Positions 55,196-64,000 of a DNA stretch of 64,000 nt are shown piece by piece (positions within the stretch are counted from its first letter, which is position 1; each line of letters starts with the position of its first letter). The position numbers were made by a program, and so were the translations under genes. The stretch is taken from the NCBI GenBank assembly GCA_947561395.2, contig OX387185.1:38606213-38670212 (forward strand), given 5' to 3'. The DNA comes from Buxus sempervirens (lineage: Eukaryota; Streptophyta; Magnoliopsida; Buxales; Buxaceae). The notes under the pieces were generated by a model. That model ran no database searches. It worked only from the letters and a program-made list of their open reading frames with translations, and was not told the DNA's origin.

Positions 55196-56996
55196 TGTGA
55201 GACATGGGAAAAAATCAAATCCAATGACTTCCTCATCATCACACGGGATTAAATAAAACAAAGAGTCACCACCATTCAATTTAGGTGTGAATGGACACCA
55301 AAATATCAAATAAGCACAAAAGGCAATTTTAGGGTAAAAATAACCCTCTTAAAAAAAACAACCAGAGATGGGTAAGGGGATTAAGTTATGAACAGGGGAA
55401 GGTGTTAGGCACCCCTATTCATCCACACAAGGTGGTTGCCAGGCATTGTTCATGTTTAAAATGAAGGCTTGCTATAAAATTCATGAAAATCACAAAAGAA
55501 GACAAAAGTATATGGTTTTTTCATATGAATAGTCTGATTGATCCAGAACTCTCAAATATGATCATACCATTCCTAGGGTTTCATGATTAAAATAAAATTG
55601 AGATAAAATCAAATAAAATCAATTTAAAGTAAAAAATCCAAAAATCTGGCTTCAAGTTAAATTCTAGACATCTAGAAAAATATGATTTTTATAAAATATT
55701 TCAAAATTGAACTTGAATAGTCCAGGTCATAGATATGGCCCAAATTTCACATTAAATCAAGAAATCAAAACCAAAAATACCCACGTTGATGAAGAACATC
55801 AAAAGGGGAGAACTTAAACCGTAGGGTCTTCTCTCAATAATGAAAAGGACTCAAAAACCACATCATGAAACCCTAGAAGTTAATTTCAGGCTTCTGGATC
55901 CAGATCTATCATATTGATCATGATAGACCCAAGATCTTAGCCTAATATCACAAAAATCACGAAAATAGTGCTGTAGGTGCAAAATTGGTGAAAATCCAAA
56001 TTTTATAAAAAAAAGTGGGGATCTCATGCTATAAACATCATGGATTCATTTGATTCATTCAGATTTATCATAAAAACCATTAAAACATGATCAAGATATT
56101 TAAAACAGCCACATCTCACAAATTAGAGCACATGGGGGTCTACCCTACGGATCCACCTATTCCCTTTTCCCCTAGCTCTCTGTTCACGTTTTACGGCTAG
56201 AGAGGATTCTTGAGGTACTTGGAGATAGGTTTGGTTATACAAACACAATCACAGGCTTTATTCTAGAAAAAAAGAGAAAAACAGATATGGGGTTCTATTC
56301 TAGGGATCCACCTGTTCTCTTTTCCCTAGCTCTCTTTTCACGTTTTACGGCTAGAGAGACTCTTGAGGTACTTAGAGACAAGTTTAAGAATACAAGATAA
56401 AAGATGGCCTTATCCTACAGCAATAGAGAAGATCCTATTATCTCTAGAATTGAAGACAGAAAATAAAAGGGGAAAGGGACTTACCTGGATTGAGCAAGCA
56501 GGGCAGCAGGGGTTCCTCTTCTTCTCTTGGAGCTTCTTGGACTTCAAATTTTCGTGGCCTTTTGCTTGAGGAAAGGCCCTCTATTTATAGGCAAACTCAG
56601 GGGTATGGTTGGTCCAAGGTTTGGCAAGATAGAGTTTCAATTTGAGTTAAACACAAGATCATGCCCATCCTTTATCCACAAAGATATTTCGCACGAATAA
56701 AATATATAATTTGCTCATTTAAAGGGATATTGGACTAAAGATAAGGCTCAGAAATCGAGAGAAGAACAGAACTCGCACGAGTCTGATGTGCCCGTAAATG
56801 ATTTACGGTCCAAAGGTGTTCGTATATGTATTACGGGCACTGCGTGCCCGTATATAAACTTCAGGCGCGCTTAGCCCGTAGATACAATATGGTCAAGGCT
56901 TAAATTATTGATTTTCATGCATTTTTGGCTTGTTTTAAATTCCAATTAATGTTTTCATTATTTTCTCATTTTGTAGTGCAATTTGGGGTGTCTACA
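55196..56996 (-). mobile_element. Tat-lineage solo LTR U7 in copia integrase
   Basis: The insertion is 1801 bases, TGTGAGACATGGG to GGTGTCTACA, with a perfect AAACT duplication (55191-55195 and 56997-57001). The copia frame continues exactly across it. Minus-strand TATA box at 56582-56590, CCCGTA palindromes at 56789-56896, and two CACGTTTTACGGCTAGAGAG blocks (about 56188 and 56339). Same type and length as LTR B. Confidence 0.93.
56789..56896. repeat. Palindrome cluster (CCCGTA family) of solo LTR U7
   Basis: GCCCGTAAATGATTTACGG and CGTATATGTATTACGGGC in pattern, then weaker GCCCGTA copies. Same place in U3 as in LTR B. Confidence 0.78.
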
Positions 56997-57001
56997 AAAC
57001 T

Positions 57002-58253
57002 TCATTTATTTCATCAGAAATGTTCAATACAAAAAAACCATGGTTACAATAACCTTTTCCCAAGAAAACCCCATTCCTAGACAAAATTAACTTATCCCCT
57101 TCAAACACTAATCTAATTTCAGCCTTGTTCAACAAGTAACCTAACACTAGATTCCTCCTAATGCCTGTTACATGCAACAAATCCTTCACAACCAGCTGCT
57201 TCCCAGAAGTGAGCTTCATCTGCACCTTTCCCTTTCCAACAACTGTAGAAGTGCGAGAGTCAGCCAAGTACACCTACTCGTCCTCTCCCACGGGCTAGTA
57301 GGATGTGAATATAGCACGGTCTCCACAGATATGCTTGGTGGCCCCAGTGTCCACCACCCACTCCTTAGGGTTGCTAATCAGATTAACCTCTGAAATTACA
57401 GCCACAATAACGTCAGACTCAGTAAGATTAACCTAGGGTTTGTCTTTGCCCTTCTTGTGTCTGCACTGAGCAGAATGATGGCCTGGCTTGCCACAGACAA
57501 AGCAGTTCCCTTTCTTCCTTGAGTCTTTCTTAAATTCTGGTTTTCGAGGTTTCTGAGAATCCCACCTTCTCTTCTTCCTAGAACCATCCTCAACCATGTT
57601 GGCTTTGCTGAGTGGAATTAAGGAATTGGGTTTTTGGGCCTTCTCTCTGATCTGGGCTTGTTCTTCTATCCTGATGTGAACAATCAACTCTTCCAAGGAG
57701 ATATCTTTCCTCTTGTGTTTCAAATTGGTCTTGTAGACCTTCCAAGAGGGAGGCAGTTTCTCAATAAGAGCTTCTGCCACAAAGGGTTCTAGCAAAATAA
57801 TTCCCTCATTAATAAGGTCCCTAACGGACTTCTAAAACTCATTAATTTGGTCTGAAATAGACTTCCCATCAATCATAACAAATTCCAGGAATTTTCCTAT
57901 GGCAAACTTTTTGACCTCGGCATCCTTGGTTACATCTTGTGCAAAGCTTCCCACACATCCTTGGCAGACTCATAACCACAATATAGGTCATAAAGGTCAT
58001 TGGATAATGCATTTAGCAGACAATGCTTGCACATCTAGTCTACTTTCAGCCAAGAGTTCAGAGCTGTGGATTCAGATCCATCAAAAGAGGCCTCGGGTTT
58101 AGGAGAGGTAAGCACAAAGAAGATTTCTAATGTTTTAAACAGATAGGTAATTTTCTATTTCCATCTCTTGAAGTTGTCTCCAATTAAGGGTTCAACCTTC
58201 ATGAGATCAACAGTGGAGGGAACATATGGGTTATCTAACTTAGAGAAATCCAT
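57002..58253 (-). pseudogene. Copia gag and protease
   Basis: The start ATG at 58253 reads MDFSKLDNPYVPSTVDLMKV. The UBN2-like gag follows with several stops. The region 57795-57433 is open and holds PPSWKVYKTNLKHKRKDISL and an intact CCHC zinc knuckle CFVCGKPGHHSAQC (about 57510-57470). The protease has the active-site triad in WVVDTGATKHICGD (about 57360) and ADSRTSTVVGKGKV. The last part (NHGFFVLNISDEINEV) runs up to the solo LTR U7 target site. Gag binds RNA and forms the particle, and protease processes it. Frameshifts and stops (for example near 57297 and 57433) inactivate this copy. Confidence 0.88.
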
Positions 58254-58980
58254 TACAAACTAAGATAGACAAACCAAACAGTAATTTTCAATGCTGTCAT
58301 AACTGGAAGAAACAAATCAAAGTAGAACAGGATCATTGATTGTTGATAAAAATAGGTAGGAAACAGGAATCCAGACTGCAAATAAATTTAAGTCACTTAA
58401 GGCTTTAAGAATGTTATTAACATTTTGAAGGGGATACAACTAAGTAGCAATCGAACAAATACAAGTGGAAGAATGGGATTTATATTGACGAAAATAGTGT
58501 GAACAGAATTTCTGTTATAACAAAATGAGCAAAAGCTAAACACCAGGTTTGCACACTAAATCACAAGGAGAATATAACAAGTGGATTGAAGAACAATAAA
58601 AATAAGATAGTTGATATAAAGTATGCTATCAACTCAATTAAGAAACAAGGAGAGAACAATCATAAAAAACTAGAACTGTAGAGTGAATCTAAAACACAAT
58701 GCACATAAAACTAAATTGACAAGAAGGACAAGTAAGACAAACGAAATCTGAAAGAGATAAAGAATTAATCTCTAAAGGAAACGAAGGCAAACATTAGTAG
58801 AAGAATAGGAACGCAGAAATTAGAAAGTAACTGTTTGAAACATATCAGATGTGAGGCCGAGGCAAGACTTAAAAGTCTCTGTACTTAAAGCCTTAAGCGT
58901 CCCCTTTCATATTATCTCTTCAGTGCGATGGGCTGCTGTGACGCCTTGGCTTCCAGCAGTCAACAACCTATTGCTATTAT
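58254..58980 (-). other. Copia 5' leader
   Basis: Between LTR and gag. A-rich on the + strand, no ORF. The expected tRNA-Met primer site next to the LTR is not recognisable, so that spot is decayed or the LTR edge is a few bases off. Confidence 0.55.
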
Positions 58981-59586
58981 TGCACAAAAAATACTAGGCT
59001 CGAGGGAACCCACTACCAGTGTCACTTTGAAGACAATGAAGAATCAAAGAGAAGAGAAGGAGAAGAGAGGGTTTTCTATCGCACACATTCGAACCCCCAA
59101 ACACTTGAAACCCCTTTTAAAATGAGAGATAGAGACAAATGAACTGAGGTGAGGGTTCAAAATACGGTTCACAAACGAACCGAGATGATGGTTCACAAAT
59201 AACGGATTAATAATCCGTTGTTAAATTGTCACAAATTAAGGGTTTAAAATGATGCAAAATAAAAGAGCAAAATAAATTAGAAACTTAAATCAAGATTTTA
59301 CAAATAATAATTGCAAAAGGAAAAATAAAATATCGAATTAAAGTGGGTATCAAATCACACACAAGCACATCACGCCCGACTGGATGGACGACGGCGGCAT
59401 GGGCATGCGTGATTTAAAAGCACCCCGGCACAAGCACAATATATAGTATCTCACTTTAGGTGTTGCACCCCTTTAGTGCACACCACAATAAATAAACACA
59501 ATGAAGTTTTGATAAACTTCCAATGTGGGGCTAATGTTCCCACATAAGACAAATTTTGAGCCCTTTATAAAACTACAAACACAACA
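58981..59586 (-). repeat. 5' LTR of the copia element
   Basis: 606 bases, TGCACAAAAAATACT to AACACAACA, the partner of 42311-42872. An extra ~30 bases near 59150-59190 (a repeated CAAA/GAACTGAG stretch) accounts for most of the length difference. Confidence 0.82.
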
Positions 59587-61494
59587 AGAACCTATACCCA
59601 AACTTGTCTCACTCATAACTTCATCATATGGATGAATTGTTGAGTGATTCTAGTGGCATGTTAAAGGTACATAGGTCTAGTTTAATCCTGTAAATTTTGA
59701 GTAATTTATATGGAACGGTTTGCTCACACCATTTGATTGAAGTTGACAAGTCTGGTTCATACAGATTGTTGTACTTGTCACTTTGATCGAGCACCAAAGG
59801 CCCATATCAACTCCGATTTGAGTGATTTTTTATTCTGAATTTTTCTTTATGAGTCTACTTAAAATCCAAATGGTTTCATAATTTTAAATTATTATTAAGG
59901 TCTATGTGCTTGATTGACCTTGTACTGCTCAATAGCATATTACAGGGTTGATTTGTGACTATGTTGGCATGTTTATGAGTGCACATGACTTCTTATGGAT
60001 GAAATAAGGGCTTAGGCCTATGTCATTTGAAATATGGTGTCTATTACTTCATTCATACTTATTTTCATGGATTTATATGGAACCAAACTCCACGAATAGG
60101 CTTGGGAAATAAGCCTAGTCATCACTGTCACTATTATAGATCAGCAACTTTGAACAAACATATCTCTTTTGATTTTAATTGGATTTGGATGAAATTTTTA
60201 CTGAGTTTTATAATTCAAATGAACTTTAAAATGGCTTTAGTTTCATCCCATTTGAGTGTAGAATGAATGAGTTTTGGTTAATTGAAGGTGCATAGCTCAA
60301 ATAACTCTTGAATGTACTGATTTTATAGATTTGATTTGATCCTCTTTTCTTTGATTTTTGTCCTGATTTTTAATTGAATCATGAAGTCCTAGGAGTAGGG
60401 GTGGCAATCGGTCGAATACGGATCGGATATATGTATATTCGTATTTGAATCCGAATTTTATCGGATCTTAGATTTCAGATCTGTATTCGAACCACGGATC
60501 TAAATCCTATATTCAAATTCTCCAATTTCGGTTTCGGATCGAATTCGGATATATATCCCACTCATTTCCAACCCTACTCAGAGAGGGATTTAAATGAGAA
60601 ATGGGTTTGAACTTCAAATTTGAAGCACCGTGCAACAATGGATATTGAGTGACTAACAAAAAAAATCGTACCCCGGAACTTAGAACGACCGGCCTGTTCT
60701 GGGCAATGGAATTTCAGAGCAAAAAAGGTTTCAAAATAGGGGGTTTTGAAATTGGTTCTTTAAGTCGGTTTGCAAGTACCTGTCGCCGGAGGGTAGCAGC
60801 GACAAAGAGGAGAGAAAGTTTAGATTTAGGGCAAATCGTTCTCTAAAGGTTTTTGGTTTTAGTTATGATGGTTCAACCGTAGTTTGTAAATGGTCTACAG
60901 TCTAACCAATGTCTGCTCTGGGTTTATGTATAGGATATATATGATTTTGGTCAGATCCTATTCGGATCAGATATATGTATATTCGTATTTGAATTCGAAT
61001 TTTTTTGGATCTTAGATTTCAGATCCGTATTCGAACCACAGATCTTAGATTTCAGATCGGATTCGCCAATTTCGGATCGAATTCATATACATATCCGACC
61101 CATTGCTAGCCCTACCTAGGAGTGATGAATCCACACAGAGAGTCCAAAATTGATTGAACAACTCATATGGAAAATCACACATTCATTTGTGTTCCTTTGG
61201 TCATATTTTTGAATGATTTATGTATGCAAACAATCTTATAGCATGATGTGAGAATGTGGCAACCATCTTGTATGGATGAATAGAGGTGCTTAACACCTTC
61301 CCCTACTAATAACCCAACCCCCTTACCCTATGTCTGGAATAGACCATTAATAGAGCTACTTTGCTCTATTTTGTTCTTTTATGCACACTTTGGTGATCAT
61401 CCACACCAAGACCCCATGGATGGTGGTAACTCCTTTCTTTTGATAAATCCCGTGTAGGATGTATGAAGTCCTTAGGTGACTTCCATGGTCCCAT
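59587..61494 (+). repeat. Tat-lineage LTR fragment E, + orientation, carrying a MITE
   Basis: The reverse complement of the 5' part of the U1/U2/U4 LTR type. It begins abruptly at 59587 beside the copia LTR (AACCTATACCCAAACTTGTC, matching about 14490-14510 of U2). It continues through the GGTTCCATATAAATTTCC-like and CAACTTTGAACAA phrases and GAGGTGCTTAACACCTTCCCC near 61284, and ends degenerate near 61494 (CCATGGTCCCATA). It has lost its U3 and the palindromes. Confidence 0.75.
60396..61114. mobile_element. hAT-type non-autonomous element (MITE)
   Basis: 719 bases flanked by the perfect 8-base duplication CCTAGGAG (60388-60395 and 61115-61122). Ends TAGGGGTGGCAATCGG and, reversed, TAGGGCTAGCAATGGG match at 13 of 16 positions. 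An 8-base duplication with TAGGG(G)TGGCAA-type ends is hAT-like. A ~120-base segment rich in GGATC/GATCC and ATTCG motifs is present twice in direct orientation (about 60420-60545 and 60960-61095). No transposase. Confidence 0.88.
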
Positions 61495-63357
61495 AGTCCC
61501 AAAATCCAAATATTAGACGAACAGTATCAAATCTGATTGAAATTCGAAATCAACCCTTCCAGAAGTCACAACATGTTTAAAATCATCTTTTTGAAATGTA
61601 GAAACTATCCAAAGCATAAAAAATCAATAGAAATCCATTTTCCTTTTTTCAAACTTAAAACAAGACCTTTTTTTAGTAGATCGTACCCAAAATCTCCTAT
61701 AATTTTTATAAAATCAATTGGCCAATGAAAGTCACTTAAAAACACCTAAATTTATTGTTGGACAGTGAACTGGAATCATTTACAAATATTTTATAGTTGA
61801 ATTCTAGGTCAATTTCTTGAAATATAGAAATTTTGGGTTTTGGTGTTTGAGCGAAGGTCGTACGCCACTCTATTTTGGGTGGTGCTTGAGCCGGGGCCGT
61901 GCGCCGGAAAATTAATCTTTGGTTCTGAGTTTTATTAACAAGCACTTGATCTCACACTTGAGCTAAGGTCGAGCATAACCAAATTTGGCCTTTGTGCTTG
62001 ATGTGGCGCTCGAGCAGGGTCGAGCGCCAAGGCCAAATTTATGAATTTTTCTGGGTTCTGATCTATGTTGTATTTTTCAATTCCTAAATTGCTTTAGCAC
62101 AATTTCAACCCTCTGAATTCATTCGAAAACATGTAATAACATCCCTAAATCATGTCAAACAATTCTAATATCAATAAACCATGAAGATCACTAGTTCTAC
62201 CATCAAAATTTATAAGAATTTCACATATAATCAAGTTCAAAGGTTCTTATCAATCTAATTGATTCCATATCACACTATAATTTCTAAATCTTTACACGTC
62301 AAATTGAAAATCACCAACAAAAATCCAACAACCTCAAAAGACATGGTTTGACGACTAAAAGTATGCAAACTTTTACTTTAAAGGGTTACCATTTGCCTTG
62401 ATTTGCAGAAATCTTCGTCAACAATCCTTGATATTCCTCTTTGTTCTCCTTCTTCTTCTTCTCTATTTTCTCTGTGTTGCAGATATGAGACGCCCGTCCA
62501 AAAGCCCTAAACCTCAAAACTCTTTTTCCTTTTAAACCACATGCCCAAATCTATAAGAAACCTAGTTTAAAGGAACCTTCCATTCCATGTACAATACTAC
62601 CACATGTCCAAAAAAGAATCCTAATCCAATTATGCATGCAACTTCCTAATTTAATTGATTTTCGTCTTATTTTAACTCCCTATTTTTAAATACTACCAAT
62701 CATAACCTCACTTATTTCCTAATTTACAACCCCTAATTAAACATAATTATCAATAGGTTCTTTTCTCACCTATTAGGCCATAAATCTTGTATTTTAATTC
62801 AAACTAAACCCAACTTAGATCTCATTAAATTTTTTTCAGATTTAATAATTACCCACTGAGTCTTCATTTTTTGAAACAAAATGTTTTCATAAAATTGTGA
62901 CCAAGCACTCACATGATTCCACAGTTTTTTTTATCTTATTTCAGTAGTGGGTAATTAGGATAAAGTTTAAGGGTAATATTGTAACTACAAGTGGTTTTAA
63001 GTGGTTAAAGATCTTGGCCCTTGATCCAATCCAGTTGATGGTAACATAGACGGACCAGATCGTAAGGTGACACTTAGAGTGTGTTGGTTTGCTTTATAAG
63101 GTCTAAGATGATCCATCTATATAAAGTCTTAGGACAAGAATTCTCAATGAAATAAAACTAGCTAGAAACCTGTTAGTACGTAGGAAGAGATTGAAGCTTT
63201 CTGGATTACTATAGACAAATCAATTCCATCACACTTGTTCACAATAGCAAGAGGTACGTTTTCTTGCTTCTGTTTTATCTTATGATGATCTAAGAATATA
63301 GCTCTTGAATTTGAGATCATGTTTTTAGCTATCAATTAAGGACAAAGTTTCTAACAA
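61495..63357. other. Unclassified repeat-like sequence
   Basis: No coding domain. It contains GCTCGAGC-type palindromes (61845-62030), a CTTCTTCTTCTTC tract near 62455, and from about 62960 a segment with a TATATAAAG box (63118-63126) ending GTTTCTAACA at 63357, which looks like one LTR edge. Boundaries and family not determined. Confidence 0.35.
61845..62030. repeat. GGCGCTCGAGC palindrome cluster
   Basis: GGCGCTCGAGCAGGGTCGAGCGCC in pattern (about 62003-62026) is a near-perfect hairpin. Decayed relatives (TTGAGCGAAGGTCGTACGCC, TGCTTGAGCCGGGGCCGTGCGCC in pattern) precede it. Related motifs return at 63385-63460. Confidence 0.7.
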
Positions 63358-64000
63358 TAATGCCAACTTAATTCCTTCATCGGTAGGTGCTCAAGCCCTT
63401 TGGTGTGGTGCTCGAGGTGATTTTGGCGATTCAGGCGCTCGAGGCAGGCGATCGAGTGTGAGGCGATCATCGTCCCCAGCAATGCTCTGGTTTTAGCCTT
63501 CCTTCTCCCGCTCAACCGAACATCTCCGGCAACTCTTGTCCCTCTCATCTTCTCGCTTTCTTCTAGGGTAGTCCTCTAGAGCTACAGGTTTCTTCCGGCA
63601 TCTGCATCGACCTTGTTTCTCCTAGGTGTCCTTTCTTCGGCAAGAGTTTGACAACCTACCAATGGATGGACGACGACTCCGACGATACCAACAAGGATAT
63701 CAGTGGGGGGTCACCCTCAGTTTTCTTTGGTGGGAAAACCGGTTTCGGGTACCCCCTCTTCGCGTTTTGTTATGTTGTGTTTATAGTTATTAGTTGTCTG
63801 TCTGTGTCTTTTGTGTTTGGCCCTACCGAAGGTGTATTGATACCTTTTGATGGTGTCATTCATGGTTGTTTTTGTTTTTATCTGTGTTTGTTGAATCGTG
63901 GTGCAGGGTTACCATGCTCAACCCCCCTACTCTACGTCTCTATGCGTGGCCAAGGTCCGGTTCGTCGGTTCGTCGTCCACTTTTTATCTCATCACCGTTG
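63358..64000. other. Unclassified sequence to the window end
   Basis: Opens with GTGCTCAAG, GTGCTCGAGG, GGCGCTCGAGGC and GCGATCGAG motifs (63385-63460). Then comes a CT- and CGAC-rich stretch, with an ATG at 63664 reading MDDDSDDTN but no long frame. Could be a 5' region of a LINE or gene continuing beyond the window. Not identifiable here. Confidence 0.3.

Larger units (their letters stand above)
42311..59586 (-). mobile_element. Ty1/copia retrotransposon, split by three Tat-lineage insertions
   Basis: Read on the minus strand: 5' LTR (58981-59586), leader, gag and protease (58253-57002), integrase (55195-54385), RT and RNase H (47545-47516, 44933 to about 43390), polypurine tract (42886-42873) and 3' LTR (42872-42311). 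The gag-protease-integrase-RT-RNase H order is that of copia. Insertions are solo LTR U7 (55196-56996), Tat remnant C (47546-54384) and solo LTR U4 (44934-47515). No matching target duplication is seen (TAATC against AGAAC), and a tRNA-Met primer site is not recognisable, so ends are approximate. Confidence 0.85.

Noticed and set aside
1..64000. tRNA or rRNA genes, organelle DNA, integrated pararetrovirus
   Set aside because: No cloverleaf-like or rRNA-like stretch was recognised by eye, and all RT and coat-like signals fit LTR retrotransposons or an L1 LINE.
63640..64000. First exon of a host gene at the right edge
   Set aside because: An ATG with an acidic start exists at 63664, but the frame is short and nothing recognisable follows within the window.

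Overview
This 64 kb window is intergenic, repeat-packed DNA from a flowering plant. The protein families present (Athila-type and Tat-type Ty3/gypsy, Ty1/copia, L1 LINE, hAT MITE, plant mobile domain) are plant-typical. I see no convincing intact host gene, tRNA or rRNA. The genus cannot be named from this.

Layout. 1-8965: an Athila-like Ty3/gypsy element, + strand, 5' LTR cut by the window edge, with a gag-protease remnant, a large pol deletion, and an integrase split by a 2.58 kb solo LTR. 8966-10905: unclassified DNA, an LTR fragment (+) and an L1 reverse-transcriptase fragment (-). 10948-61494: a nest of Tat-lineage LTRs and elements. They share termini reading TGTGAGACA...TGTCTACA on the + strand and a conserved R-U5 block, but carry different short-palindrome arrays in U3. 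The main body is element A (15623-41626, - strand, target-site duplication TGTAT), inserted in an older LTR (13326-15622 plus 41627-42290). A has gag, protease, RT, RNase H, a second RNase H and integrase on the - strand, and an antisense gene on the + strand between pol and the 3' LTR. Solo LTR D (25270-27671) sits between A's protease and RT. A second Tat element, B (35074-40895, + orientation), sits in A's 5' LTR. It keeps only its antisense plant-mobile-domain gene, polypurine tract and 3' LTR. 42311-59586: a Ty1/copia element on the - strand, broken by two solo LTRs (44934-47515 and 55196-56996) and by a Tat remnant (47546-54384). 59587-61494: an inverted Tat LTR fragment carrying a hAT-type MITE. 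61495-64000: unclassified repeat-like DNA with further palindromes.

All the transposon genes are broken by stops, frameshifts or insertions, so nothing here is expected to be autonomously active. Most nonsense codons are of the kind produced by C-to-T transition.

The most interesting feature is regulatory. In Tat element A one palindrome family (GTATCCGGC...GCCGGATAC) occurs in the LTR U3, just upstream of the antisense gene, and in the leader before gag. In element B a different family (GCCCGTA...TACGGGC) occupies the LTR U3 and the antisense 5' region. Other LTRs carry a third family (ACCGAAAT...ATTTCGGT) in U3. The arrangement is conserved while the motif is replaced, which suggests shared control of sense and antisense promoters by a fast-evolving cis-element.
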